DNA from: Streptomyces alboniger
GTDB taxonomy: Bacteria > Actinomycetota > Actinomycetes > Streptomycetales > Streptomycetaceae
DNA length: 64,000 nt
Assembly (NCBI RefSeq): GCF_008704395.1
Contig: NZ_CP023695.1
Coordinates: 4,650,001-4,714,000, forward strand
Reading direction: 5' to 3'
Shown in pieces: positions 7,457 to 15,696 of this stretch. The notes beneath the pieces are model-generated. The model had not been told where the DNA came from, searched no databases, and worked only from the letters and a program-made list of their open reading frames with translations. Numbering within the stretch: the stretch's first letter is position 1; each line of letters opens with the position of its first letter. Position numbers and translations under genes: made by a program.

Positions 7457-8683
7457 TCAGTCGCGGGCCTCGGCGAGCAGCTTCTGGAGCCGCGACACGC
7501 CCTCGACGAGGTCCTCGTCCCCGAGCGCGTACGAGAGGCGCAGGTAACCCGGCGTCCCGAAGGCCTCGCCCGGGACGACCGCGACCTCGGCCTCCTCCAG
7601 GATCAGCGCGGCCAGCTCGACGGAGTCCTGCGGGCGCTTGCCGCGGATCTCCTTGCCGATCAGGCCCTTCACCGAGGGGTAGGCGTAGAAGGCGCCCTCG
7701 GGCTCGGGGCAGATGACGCCCTGGATGTCGTTGAGCATCCGCACGATGGTCTTGCGCCGCCGGTCGAAGGCCTCCCGCATCCTCTCGACGGCGACCAGGT
7801 CACCGGAGACGGCCGCGAGCGCGGCGGCCTGCGCGACATTGGAGACGTTGGACGTGGCGTGCGACTGGAGGTTCGTCGCGGCCTTCACGACGTCCTTCGG
7901 GCCGATGATCCAGCCGACCCGCCAGCCGGTCATCGCGTACGTCTTCGCGACGCCGTTGACCACGATGCACTTGTCGCGCAGCTCGGGAAGGATCGCGGGG
8001 AGCGAGGTGAACTTCGCGTCTCCGTAGACGAGGTGTTCGTAGATCTCGTCGGTCATGACCCACAGGCCGTGCTCGACGGCCCAGCGGCCGATCGCCTCGG
8101 CGTCGGGCTCGCTGTAGACGGCACCCGTCGGGTTCGACGGCGACACGAAGAGCACCACCTTCGTGCGCTCCGTGCGGGCCGCCTCCAGCTGCTCCACGGA
8201 GACGCGGTAGCCGGTGGTCTCGTCGGCGACGACCGGGACCGGGACACCGCCGGCGAGACGGATCGACTCCGGGTACGTCGTCCAGTAGGGGGCCGGGACG
8301 ATGACCTCGTCACCCGGGTCGAGGATCGCGGCGAAGGCTTCGTAGATGGCCTGCTTGCCGCCGTTGGTCACCAGGATCTGCGAGGCGTCCACCTCGTACC
8401 CGGAGTCGCGCAGCGTCTTCGTGGCGATCGCGGCCTTCAGCTCGGGGAGGCCGCCGGCCGGCGTGTAGCGGTGGAACTTCGGGTTCTTGCAGGCCTCGAC
8501 GGCCGCCTCGACGATGTAGTCCGGAGTGGGGAAGTCGGGCTCACCCGCGCCGAAGCCGATCACCGGACGCCCGGCGGCCTTGAGGGCCTTTGCCTTGGCG
8601 TCGACGGCGAGGGTCGCGGACTCGGAGATCGCGCCGATGCGCGCGGACACCCGGCGCTCGGTCGGAGAAGTTTCAGCGCTCAT
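7457..8683 (-). CDS. aspC: Aspartate aminotransferase (pyridoxal-phosphate, class I)
   Basis: This 408-residue fold-type I aminotransferase transfers the amino group of aspartate to 2-oxoglutarate. [11 protein letters not shown] holds the conserved Asn, and the motif [16 protein letters not shown] holds the PLP lysine. The start at 8683 ([11 protein letters not shown]) gives the usual Streptomyces length; an upstream ATG at 8737 would add 18 unconserved residues. It is divergent from the tRNA-Trp/secE unit and is not part of the translation operons. Confidence 0.93.
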   Translation of the reverse strand: MSAETSPTERRVSARIGAISESATLAVDAKAKALKAAGRPVIGFGAGEPDFPTPDYIVEAAVEACKNPKFHRYTPAGGLPELKAAIATKTLRDSGYEVDASQILVTNGGKQAIYEAFAAILDPGDEVIVPAPYWTTYPESIRLAGGVPVPVVADETTGYRVSVEQLEAARTERTKVVLFVSPSNPTGAVYSEPDAEAIGRWAVEHGLWVMTDEIYEHLVYGDAKFTSLPAILPELRDKCIVVNGVAKTYAMTGWRVGWIIGPKDVVKAATNLQSHATSNVSNVAQAAALAAVSGDLVAVERMREAFDRRRKTIVRMLNDIQGVICPEPEGAFYAYPSVKGLIGKEIRGKRPQDSVELAALILEEAEVAVVPGEAFGTPGYLRLSYALGDEDLVEGVSRLQKLLAEARD

Positions 8684-8864
8684 GGCCCCATCGTTCCAGA
8701 CCTGAAACGCCCCCGGCGCGCGGGTTTCCAAGACCATCGGGACCCATTCTGTTCGACGGGGGGCCGTGGAGCACGTACACTCACTGCTCGTTGGCCCTCA
8801 CCGGCCGCACCCTCACGACGCACTCCGTGCACGTGGGCGGATGCGGTAGGTTGGGGGAAATCAA

Positions 8865-8937
8865 AGGGTCGTAGCTCAATTGGTAGAGCACTGGTCTCCA
8901 AAACCAGCGGTTGGGGGTTCAAGTCCCTCCGGCCCTG
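8865..8937 (+). tRNA. tRNA-Trp (anticodon CCA)
   Basis: This is a 73-base cloverleaf. The acceptor AGGGTCG pairs with CGGCCCT (8930-8936, one T-G wobble), discriminator G8937. The anticodon stem CTGGT/ACCAG encloses loop CTCCAAA, giving CCA. TAGGTT (8847-8852) is a good -10. Location just before secE is typical of Streptomyces and suggests co-transcription with secE-nusG. Confidence 0.96.
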
Positions 8938-9044
8938 CTACACACTCCTTCGCCAGGATGTGTGCGCATGTACGTACTGCAATGCACCGCCGTGCGGCTC
9001 AACCGGGCGCGGCACGGCCACGACCCGGAATCAGGTGAGGACGA

Positions 9045-9329
9045 GTGACGGACGCCGTGGGCTCCATCGACATGCCTGATGCCCAGGACGAGGCGCCGGA
9101 GTCCAAGAAGGCCCGCAAGGGCGGCAAGCGCGGCAAGAAGGGCCCCCTCGGCCGTCTCGCGCTCTTCTACCGCCAGATCGTCGCGGAGCTCCGCAAGGTC
9201 GTCTGGCCGACTCGCAGCCAGCTCACGACCTACACCTCAGTGGTGATTGTCTTCGTCGTCATCATGATCGGCCTTGTGACCGTGATTGACTATGGCTTCA
9301 GCCACGCTGTCAAGTACATCTTCGGCTGA
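9045..9329 (+). CDS. secE: Preprotein translocase subunit SecE
   Basis: This 94-residue protein has a basic Lys/Gly/Arg N-terminus, the conserved amphipathic segment [20 protein letters not shown] and one transmembrane helix ([16 protein letters not shown]). SecE clamps SecY in the membrane as part of SecYEG. The start is a GTG with GTGAGGA upstream. It precedes nusG by 77 bases in the usual secE-nusG pair. Confidence 0.95.
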   Translation: MTDAVGSIDMPDAQDEAPESKKARKGGKRGKKGPLGRLALFYRQIVAELRKVVWPTRSQLTTYTSVVIVFVVIMIGLVTVIDYGFSHAVKYIFG

Positions 9330-9406
9330 GCCGAGAGCGAAGGGCGCCCTATCCGGCGCCCCTATTCGCGTGTTCCACCCCTTGTATCCAGGAAGAAGCA
9401 GCCACC

Positions 9407-10342
9407 GTGTCTGACCCGAACCTGAACGACGCCGTCGCGCCTCGCGGAGAGGACGCGGAGTCCGTGGAGGACCAGCTCGACATCGTCGAGGCGGCGGACG
9501 CCGAGGAGCCGGATCAGGCCGAGGCTGCCGACGCCGCCGCGGGCGAGCCCGCCGAAGAGGCGGCCATCCACCTGGAGGGCGACGCCGAGGCTGTCGCCGA
9601 GTCCGAGGAGGACGAGGCCGCCCTCGCCGAGGACGCCGACGAGATCACCGCGGACGACACCGCCGAGGCCACTGAGGACGAGGCCGCCGAGGACGAGGCC
9701 GCCGAGGACGAGGTGTCCGAGCCGGTCGACCCGATCGTCGCCCTGCGCGAGGAGCTGCGCACCCTCCCCGGCGAGTGGTACGTCATCCACACCTACGCCG
9801 GTTACGAGAACCGCGTGAAGACCAACCTCGAGCAGCGCGCCGTCTCGCTCAACGTCGAGGACTTCATCTTCCAGGCCGAGGTGCCGCAGGAAGAGGTCGC
9901 CCAGATCAAGAACGGCGAGCGCAAGACGATCCGTCAGAACAAGCTCCCCGGCTACGTGCTGGTGCGCATGGACCTGACGAACGAGTCCTGGGGCGTCGTC
10001 CGCAACACCCCCGGCGTCACCGGCTTCGTGGGCAACGCCTACGACCCGTACCCGCTGACCCTGGACGAGATCGTCAAGATGCTCGCCCCCGAGGCCGAGG
10101 AGAAGGCCGCCCGCGAGGCCGCGGAGGCCGAGGGCAAGCCCGCTCCCGCCCGCAAGGTCGAGGTCCAGGTCCTGGACTTCGAGGTCGGCGACTCGGTCAC
10201 CGTCACCGACGGCCCGTTCGCGACGCTCCAGGCGACGATCAACGAGATCAACGCCGACTCGAAGAAGGTCAAGGGCCTCGTCGAGATCTTCGGCCGCGAG
10301 ACCCCGGTCGAGCTGAGCTTCGACCAGATCCAGAAGAACTAG
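9407..10342 (+). CDS. nusG: Transcription termination/antitermination factor NusG
   Basis: This 311-residue protein is much longer than E. coli NusG (181). The conserved NGN domain begins at [14 protein letters not shown] (about residue 122) and the KOW domain is near the C-terminus ([12 protein letters not shown]). The first 120 residues are an acidic Ala/Glu/Asp-rich extension that includes a tandem 15-bp DNA repeat (9674-9718). Long acidic extensions are usual in actinobacterial NusG. NusG binds RNA polymerase beta' and links it to Rho or ribosomal S10. The start is GTG. Confidence 0.95.
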   Translation: MSDPNLNDAVAPRGEDAESVEDQLDIVEAADAEEPDQAEAADAAAGEPAEEAAIHLEGDAEAVAESEEDEAALAEDADEITADDTAEATEDEAAEDEAAEDEVSEPVDPIVALREELRTLPGEWYVIHTYAGYENRVKTNLEQRAVSLNVEDFIFQAEVPQEEVAQIKNGERKTIRQNKLPGYVLVRMDLTNESWGVVRNTPGVTGFVGNAYDPYPLTLDEIVKMLAPEAEEKAAREAAEAEGKPAPARKVEVQVLDFEVGDSVTVTDGPFATLQATINEINADSKKVKGLVEIFGRETPVELSFDQIQKN

Positions 10343-10390
10343 CCGGGCCGAGCCCGCAGGGCTCCTCGGCTTCCTCTGGAACACACGCCT

Positions 10391-10440
10391 CCGAACAGGT
10401 CAGACGGGCTGCCAAAGCCGGTCTGACCTGCTCGGTTTTT
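10391..10440 (+). terminator. Intrinsic terminator between nusG and rplK
   Basis: CAGGTCAGAC (10396-10405) pairs with GTCTGACCTG (10421-10430), extended outward by CCGA/TCGG, then a run of five T (10436-10440). This separates secE-nusG from the rplK-rplA unit. Confidence 0.85.
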
Positions 10441-10460
10441 AGCCGCGCGACTATACCCGT

Positions 10461-10536
10461 TATCGTTGTGCGGTATGCCTCCATCCGGATGACCGGATGG
10501 CCGGCTGAAAACTCTCACTAGGACCCGGAGAGAGCA
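10461..10536 (+). promoter_or_regulatory. rplK promoter and leader with perfect hairpin
   Basis: TATCGT (10461-10466) is a candidate -10, with TTTAGC 17 bases upstream as a weak -35. Just downstream, CCATCCGG (10481-10488) and CCGGATGG (10493-10500) form a perfect 8-bp stem with a 4-base loop, about 36 bases before the rplK ATG. In E. coli, L1 represses the L11 operon by binding the leader mRNA. This hairpin is the obvious candidate for a similar site, but that is inference. Confidence 0.5.
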
Positions 10537-10971
10537 ATGCCTCCCAAGAAGAAGAAGGTCACGGGGCTGATCAAGCTCCAGATCCAGGCTGGTGCCGCCA
10601 ACCCGGCCCCGCCGGTCGGCCCCGCGCTGGGCCAGCACGGCGTCAACATCATGGAGTTCTGCAAGGCCTACAACGCCGCGACCGAGTCGCAGCGTGGCTG
10701 GGTGATCCCGGTGGAGATCACGGTCTACGAGGACCGTTCCTTCACCTTCATCACCAAGACGCCGCCGGCCGCCAAGATGATCCTGAAGGCCGCTGGTGTC
10801 GAGAAGGGCTCCGGCGAGCCCCACAAGACCAAGGTCGCCAAGGTCACCGAGGCGCAGATCCGCGAGATCGCGCAGACCAAGATGGAAGACCTCAACGCCA
10901 ACGACCTGGACGCCGCGTCGAAGATCATCGCCGGCACCGCCCGTTCCATGGGCATCACGGTCGAGGGCTGA
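10537..10971 (+). CDS. rplK: 50S ribosomal protein L11
   Basis: This 144-residue protein of the GTPase-associated centre has the N-terminal proline-rich linker [13 protein letters not shown], where thiopeptides bind together with 23S rRNA, and a C-terminal rRNA-binding domain. Stringent-response activation by RelA requires L11. ACCCGGAGAG provides the ribosome-binding site. rplA follows after 89 bases. Confidence 0.98.
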
Positions 10972-11060
10972 GACTCCTCCCCCGTCTGACCTTTCTCCAG
11001 TGGTAGGGCCAAGCGCTGGCCCGCACCACGACTCCATACCTGAACACACCAGGAGCAGAA

Positions 11061-11783
11061 GTGAAGCGCAGCAAGACTCTCCGCGCTGCGGACGCCAAGA
11101 TCGACCGGGAGAAGCTGTACGCCCCGCTCGAGGCCGTCCGTCTCGCCAAGGAGACCTCCGCGACCAAGTTCGACGGCACCGTCGAGGTCGCCATGCGTCT
11201 GGGCGTCGACCCGCGCAAGGCCGACCAGATGGTCCGTGGCACCGTGAACCTCCCGCACGGCACCGGCAAGACCGCCCGGGTCCTGGTCTTCGCGACCGGT
11301 GACCGTGCTGCGGCCGCGGAAGCCGCTGGCGCCGACATCGTCGGCTCCGACGAGCTGATCGACGAGGTCGCGAAGGGCCGCCTGGACTTCGACGCCGTCG
11401 TCGCCACCCCGGACCTCATGGGCAAGGTCGGCCGCCTCGGCCGCGTGCTCGGTCCGCGTGGTCTGATGCCGAACCCGAAGACCGGCACCGTCACCCCCGA
11501 TGTCGTGAAGGCTGTCAACGACATCAAGGGCGGCAAGATCGAGTTCCGCGTCGACAAGCACTCGAACCTGCACTTCATCATCGGCAAGGTCTCCTTCGAC
11601 GAGACCAAGCTGGTGGAGAACTACGCCGCGGCCCTGGAGGAGATCCTCCGTCTGAAGCCGTCGGCCGCCAAGGGCCGCTACATCAAGAAGGCCGCCATCA
11701 CCACCACGATGGGCCCCGGCATCCCGCTGGACTCGAACCGCACCCGCAACCTCCTCGTCGAGGAGGACCCGGCCGCCGTCTGA
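11061..11783 (+). CDS. rplA: 50S ribosomal protein L1
   Basis: This 240-residue L1-stalk protein starts at a GTG after AGGAGCAGA. It carries the conserved [18 protein letters not shown] motif of domain II and moves deacylated tRNA out of the E site. In E. coli L1 also represses its own operon mRNA. A strong terminator follows. Confidence 0.98.
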   Translation: MKRSKTLRAADAKIDREKLYAPLEAVRLAKETSATKFDGTVEVAMRLGVDPRKADQMVRGTVNLPHGTGKTARVLVFATGDRAAAAEAAGADIVGSDELIDEVAKGRLDFDAVVATPDLMGKVGRLGRVLGPRGLMPNPKTGTVTPDVVKAVNDIKGGKIEFRVDKHSNLHFIIGKVSFDETKLVENYAAALEEILRLKPSAAKGRYIKKAAITTTMGPGIPLDSNRTRNLLVEEDPAAV

Positions 11784-11817
11784 CACTGACGGCAGCCGCG
11801 TCGCGCACGCGTTCTGT

Positions 11818-11861
11818 GGACGGGCCCCGCAACCTTTCGAGGTGCGGGGCCCGTCCTGTTT
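11818..11861 (+). terminator. Terminator after rplA
   Basis: GGACGGGCCCCGC (11818-11830) pairs with 11844-11856, with ACCT/AGGT and a TTCG loop inside and one bulged A. It is followed by TGTTTATG. Confidence 0.8.
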
Positions 11862-11953
11862 ATGTGCGAGTTTGTGTACGAGTCATTCGGATACGTCTGT
11901 CACAGGCCCGCGCCGGTGTGCGCGGGCGTCACTAAGCCAAGGGGTGGGACGAG

Positions 11954-12859
11954 ATGAACAGCACGATCATGCGGCGTACGGGCCTTTCGATCGCGGTGGC
12001 GGCCGCGCTGACGGGCCTGGCGGCCTGCGGCTCGGGCGACTCGGGCGACTCCTCCGACAAGGCCGGGGGCGGGGCGAAGGACAAGGGCGGTATCAAGCTC
12101 AGCCCGGTCGCGGCCCTGCGCAGCGTCGAGACCAGCACGGACAAGGCGGACACCGCCCGGGTCGAGGTGCAGACCGTCATGGGTTCGCAGATATCGACCG
12201 ACATGAAGGGCGTCATGGGCTGGTCGGACGGCCTCACCGGCAACGTCCAGGCGACCATCACGGGCGGCACCCAGGCCGAGCAGATGAGGCAGCTCGGCCA
12301 GACGAAGATCGAGTACCGCTACCTGAAGAACGGCTTCTACGCGAACATGGGCGACAAGTTCGCGGCCCAGGCGGGTGGCGGCAAGCACTGGATCGCGTAC
12401 GACTACGCGGAGCTCGAGAAGCTGTCCGGCGCCGCCGGTGCGGCCCTGAAGGACCAGGCGCAGAAGACCACCCCGAACCAGTCGGTGAAGATGCTGCTGG
12501 CCTCGGGCGACGTGAAGCGCGTGGGCAAGGAGACCGTCCGGGGGACCGAGGCGACCCACTACCGCGGGACCGTCGACGTCGCCGACTTCACCGGCAAGAA
12601 CTCCGACCTGGACGAGCAGCAGATGAAGGAACTGAAGCAGCAGTTCCAGCAGGCCGGGCTGACCACCGAGACGATCGACATCTGGGTGAACAGCGACGAC
12701 CTGCTCGTCAAGAAGGTCGAGAAGGCGGACATGAAGACCGGTTCCTTCTCCCAGACCGCCCACTACAGCGACTACGGCACGCCGCTCTCCGTCCAGAAGC
12801 CCCCGGCCTCGGACACGGTGAGCTTCCAGGACGTCATGAACAAGCAGCCCGCTGCCTGA
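11954..12859 (+). CDS. Putative lipoprotein (LppX/LprG-like family)
   Basis: This 301-residue protein has a Sec signal (MRRTGLSIAVAAALTG) and lipobox LAAC with the lipidated Cys25, then a Gly/Ser/Asp linker. The secreted domain pairs beta-rich segments with a VKRVGKETVRGTEATHYRGTVD stretch and a C-terminal WVNSDDLLVKK, a pattern I associate with the LppX/LprG fold that carries lipids in mycobacteria. The next gene has the same architecture, so the two are paralogs. The ligand is unknown. Confidence 0.75.
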   Translation: MNSTIMRRTGLSIAVAAALTGLAACGSGDSGDSSDKAGGGAKDKGGIKLSPVAALRSVETSTDKADTARVEVQTVMGSQISTDMKGVMGWSDGLTGNVQATITGGTQAEQMRQLGQTKIEYRYLKNGFYANMGDKFAAQAGGGKHWIAYDYAELEKLSGAAGAALKDQAQKTTPNQSVKMLLASGDVKRVGKETVRGTEATHYRGTVDVADFTGKNSDLDEQQMKELKQQFQQAGLTTETIDIWVNSDDLLVKKVEKADMKTGSFSQTAHYSDYGTPLSVQKPPASDTVSFQDVMNKQPAA

Positions 12860-12892
12860 TCACGAGGTACGTGTGGCCCTGACCGGCGGATA

Positions 12893-12923
12893 ACCCGGAG
12901 GAAAGCACCCCTTTCCTTCGGGT
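12893..12923 (+). terminator. Hairpin between the two lipoprotein genes
   Basis: ACCCGGAGGAAAG (12893-12905) pairs with CTTTCCTTCGGGT (12911-12923) with one G-T pair and a CACCC loop. It is a terminator without a U tail. A 15-bp palindrome, ATCAAA-TGT-TTTGAT (12949-12963), lies just downstream and could be an operator for the second gene. Confidence 0.65.
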
Positions 12924-12981
12924 AATCTCGGCCCACCGCAGTAAGTGGATCAAATGTTTTGATGTTCCTAGGGGTGGGGTC

Positions 12982-13836
12982 ATGAGTATTTCCGTACGTA
13001 CGGGACGCAAGAGAACCGCGGGCGCCGCGCTGGCGGCCGTGCTGCTCGCCGGTGGCGCGGTCAGCTGCGGGTCGGAGAAGTCCGACAAGGCGGGGGAGGA
13101 CATGGCGCCGGCGGCGGCCGTGAAGAAGGCCGCGGAGAAGACCGAGGAGCTGACCTCGTTCACCTTCCGGATGAAGGGCACCGTCCCGGGGGACGGGCGG
13201 GTGAAGGCCGACGCGGCGATGAGCACCAAGCCGCTCGCCATGAGCATGAAGATGTCCGCGCCCGACCAGGGCCCGGAGAAGATGGAGCTGCGCTTCGTCG
13301 ACGGCGCGGTCTACCTCGGCGGCGGCAAGGAAGCCGCCAAGGAGATGGACGGCAAGAGCTGGATCAAGTTCGACGCCGCGGCCATGGGCAAGGCCGGCGG
13401 CAAGCCCGCCGCCACCTCGGCGGCCGGGCAGGCCGAGAACAACCCGGCCGACCAGTCCACGCTCCTGACCAACTCCAAGGACCTGAAGAAGGTCGGCGGC
13501 GAGTCGGTCGACGGTGTCAAGACCACCCGCTACACCGGCACGGTCACGCTGGACCGGATCCGCGAGCTGTTCAAGGACAAGGACGCGGCCACCCGGAAGC
13601 GTCACGAGAAGAGCATCAAGCAGTACGAGGAAATGGGCGTCGAGAAGCTCACGATGGACCTGTGGGTCGACGGCGAGGACCACACCAAGCAGTTTCGCGC
13701 CCGCGGAAAGGGCGACAAGGGCCCCCTCGACATGACCATCACCTTCGTCGACTACAACAAGCCGGTGAACGTGGAGGCTCCGCCGAAGAAGCTGGTCATG
13801 GACCTCGCCAAGGAGATGAAGGGCCTCGGGGGCTGA
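12982..13836 (+). CDS. Putative lipoprotein, paralog of the preceding gene
   Basis: This 284-residue protein has a signal peptide rich in Ala/Leu and lipobox AVSC with Cys29. The mature domain shares the order of motifs with its neighbour: [38 protein letters not shown], and [11 protein letters not shown]. It is probably anchored on the outer face of the membrane. The hairpin and palindrome upstream suggest separate transcription. Insertion of this pair between rplA and rplJ is a Streptomyces habit. Confidence 0.75.
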   Translation: MSISVRTGRKRTAGAALAAVLLAGGAVSCGSEKSDKAGEDMAPAAAVKKAAEKTEELTSFTFRMKGTVPGDGRVKADAAMSTKPLAMSMKMSAPDQGPEKMELRFVDGAVYLGGGKEAAKEMDGKSWIKFDAAAMGKAGGKPAATSAAGQAENNPADQSTLLTNSKDLKKVGGESVDGVKTTRYTGTVTLDRIRELFKDKDAATRKRHEKSIKQYEEMGVEKLTMDLWVDGEDHTKQFRARGKGDKGPLDMTITFVDYNKPVNVEAPPKKLVMDLAKEMKGLGG

Positions 13837-13842
13837 CCCGAT

Positions 13843-13872
13843 TTGCCTGACGCAAACCCCTTCGCGTAGTCT
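13843..13872 (+). promoter_or_regulatory. rplJ promoter
   Basis: TTGCCT (13843-13848), an 18-bp spacer and TAGTCT (13867-13872) form a vegetative promoter. The predicted start near 13879 gives an untranslated leader of about 220 bases. Confidence 0.7.
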
Positions 13873-13878
13873 TCCCCA

Positions 13879-14097
13879 GAAGCCAAAGACCGCTGGTCGT
13901 TGCTGTGTTCTCGTATGAGGGTGCAGTGGCCGAAGGATCCGCTGAAACTGCGGACGACCCGCGTAGGTGACTGTGGATGTGCTCCCGGACGGGATTCTGT
14001 TCGGTCGAGCTCACGCCCCGTGCGCCTGCGCCGGGGCGTCTCGTTTTTCCCAGCCCCTTCTGAGCGGTCCTCATCACCCGGAAGGAGGCCGACGCTC
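13879..14097 (+). promoter_or_regulatory. L10-type leader with attenuator hairpin
   Basis: The long leader before rplJ ends in a terminator-like hairpin: ACGCCCCG (14013-14020) with CGGGGCGT (14032-14039), followed by CTCGTTTTT. Its position, about 50 bases before the rplJ ribosome-binding site, matches the known L10 leader arrangement. There an L10-L7/L12 complex binds the leader and a terminator decides expression. Binding here is inferred. Confidence 0.6.
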
Positions 14098-14628
14098 ATG
14101 CCGACGCCCGACAAGGCTGCCGCGGTAGCCGAGCTCACGGACAAGTTCCGCAGCTCGAACGCCGCCGTGCTGACCGAGTACCGGGGTCTCACCGTGGCCC
14201 AGCTCAAGCAGCTGCGCCGTTCCCTCGGTGCGAACTCCGAGTACGCCGTGGTGAAGAACACGCTGACCAAGATCGCGGCCAACGAGGCCGGGATCAACAC
14301 GCTGGACGACCTGTTCACGGGTCCGACGGCGGTCGCCTTCGTCACCGGTGACCCGGTGGAGTCGGCGAAGGGTCTTCGTGACTTCGCCAAGGAGAACCCC
14401 AACCTCGTCATCAAGGGCGGTGTCCTTGATGGCAAGGCGCTGTCCGCCGATGAGATCAAGAAGCTCGCGGACCTCGAGTCCCGCGAGGTTCTGCTCGCCA
14501 AGCTGGCGGGCGCCATGAAGGGCAAGCAGTCGCAGGCTGCCGCGCTCTTCCAGGCGCTTCCCTCGAAGTTCGTCCGCACCGCGGAGGCGCTTCGTGCCAA
14601 GAAGGCCGAGCAGGGCGGTGCCGAGTAA
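14098..14628 (+). CDS. rplJ: 50S ribosomal protein L10
   Basis: This 176-residue protein anchors the L7/L12 dimers on the stalk base. The ATG at 14098 is chosen because GGAAGGAGG (14080-14088) precedes it and [13 protein letters not shown] is the conserved N-terminus. The rRNA-binding region ends near residue 130 and the C-terminal helix for L12 dimers follows. It is probably autoregulated through the leader upstream. Confidence 0.97.
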   Translation: MPTPDKAAAVAELTDKFRSSNAAVLTEYRGLTVAQLKQLRRSLGANSEYAVVKNTLTKIAANEAGINTLDDLFTGPTAVAFVTGDPVESAKGLRDFAKENPNLVIKGGVLDGKALSADEIKKLADLESREVLLAKLAGAMKGKQSQAAALFQALPSKFVRTAEALRAKKAEQGGAE

Positions 14629-14642
14629 TTCGGCTCGCACAC

Positions 14643-14667
14643 TGACCGCCGCCTGAGGCGACGGTCA
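14643..14667 (+). promoter_or_regulatory. rplJ-rplL intercistronic hairpin
   Basis: TGACCG (14643-14648) pairs with CGGTCA (14662-14667) and CGCC with GGCG inside. The hairpin could stabilise the 5' end of a separate rplL message, fitting the need for more L7/L12 than L10. Confidence 0.4.
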
Positions 14668-14736
14668 CAGCGGGCCCAACGTACGCCCGCCTCCATATAC
14701 ACCCGGCACCTGCCGAATTAGTGGAAGGACGCCATC

Positions 14737-15120
14737 ATGGCGAAGCTGTCCCAGGACGACCTGCTCGCGCAGTTCGAAGAGATGACCCTCATCGAGCTCT
14801 CCGAGTTCGTGAAGGCCTTCGAGGAGAAGTTCGACGTCACCGCCGCCGCCCCGGTCGCCGTTGCCGCCGGTGGCGCCGCTGCCGCCCCGGCCGAGGCCGA
14901 GGCCGAGCAGGACGAGTTCGACGTCATCCTCACGGGCGCCGGCGAGAAGAAGATCCAGGTCATCAAGGTCGTGCGTGAGCTGACCTCGCTGGGTCTGAAG
15001 GAGGCCAAGGACCTCGTCGACGGCACCCCGAAGCCGGTCCTCGAGAAGGTCGCCAAGGACGCCGCGGAGAAGGCCGCCGAGGCCCTCAAGGGCGCCGGCG
15101 CCTCCGTCGAGGTCAAGTGA
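14737..15120 (+). CDS. rplL: 50S ribosomal protein L7/L12
   Basis: This 127-residue stalk protein has an N-terminal dimerisation domain, an Ala/Pro/Glu hinge (residues about 35-55) and the C-terminal factor-binding domain with the conserved [12 protein letters not shown] and [10 protein letters not shown] segments. GGAAGGA precedes the ATG. It recruits EF-Tu, EF-G and IF2 to the ribosome. Confidence 0.98.
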   Translation: MAKLSQDDLLAQFEEMTLIELSEFVKAFEEKFDVTAAAPVAVAAGGAAAAPAEAEAEQDEFDVILTGAGEKKIQVIKVVRELTSLGLKEAKDLVDGTPKPVLEKVAKDAAEKAAEALKGAGASVEVK

Positions 15121-15186
15121 CCTCACGAGTCGTCTGACTCTCTTCACCGCACGTACGGCGGAAACGCTGTAACGCGCGGGACGCCA

Positions 15187-15218
15187 AGGGCGATCACCCA
15201 TGTGGGTGGTCGCCTTTC
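15187..15218 (+). terminator. Terminator after rplL
   Basis: A 14-bp stem (15187-15200 with 15203-15216, G-T wobbles allowed) is capped by a tight loop and followed by TTCGG. This ends the rplJ-rplL transcript. Confidence 0.7.
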
Positions 15219-15504
15219 GGCGTTCCCGGGCACGCGCGTGAGGGCGCCTTGCGATGTCGGTCCCGGCGAGTATGGTGATCTTCGTTGTGCCTCGGGACGG
15301 CCCGTGACGGTGACGCTCTCCGGGCCAAGTCGGGGCATGGGGGGCCTTGACGAACCGCACGCAGCGCGCAATTCTCAGGACGCGTCGTCACAACGATCCG
15401 CATCCGAGGCATGGATCGGCGGCGAAGAGGGCAGTATCGATGTGCATCGAGGGCGTGGCTTGCAGCAGGGGTTGAGAAAAACGAGGGTCTTCAAAAACCC
15501 GCAC
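15219..15504 (+). other. rplL-rpoB intergenic region, no gene seen
   Basis: I see no convincing coding frame here. A weak promoter candidate is TTGCGA (15249-15254), 16 bp, TATGGT (15271-15276). The strong rpoB promoter follows immediately downstream. Confidence 0.4.
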
Positions 15505-15533
15505 TGGACATCAGTGGGCCGAGTGGCTACACT
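15505..15533 (+). promoter_or_regulatory. rpoB promoter
   Basis: TGGACA (15505-15510), a 17-bp spacer and TACACT (15528-15533) form a near-consensus promoter about 160 bases before the rpoB start. A short palindrome CACTG-N5-CAGTG (15502-15516) overlaps the -35. Confidence 0.7.
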
Positions 15534-15696
15534 GACCCTTTGCGCTGCCTGTTAGCTGCCTCCTGCCCGTCACCAGGGGCATGCCCATGCTTGAGCACTG
15601 TGGACCGAATCTTCCCTGACCTGGGATGTCTGTCTCCGTGTCCAGCCTGGGACCGGTACGCGCGTAGTGAGTCCGAGCCCTCGGAAGGACCCCCTC

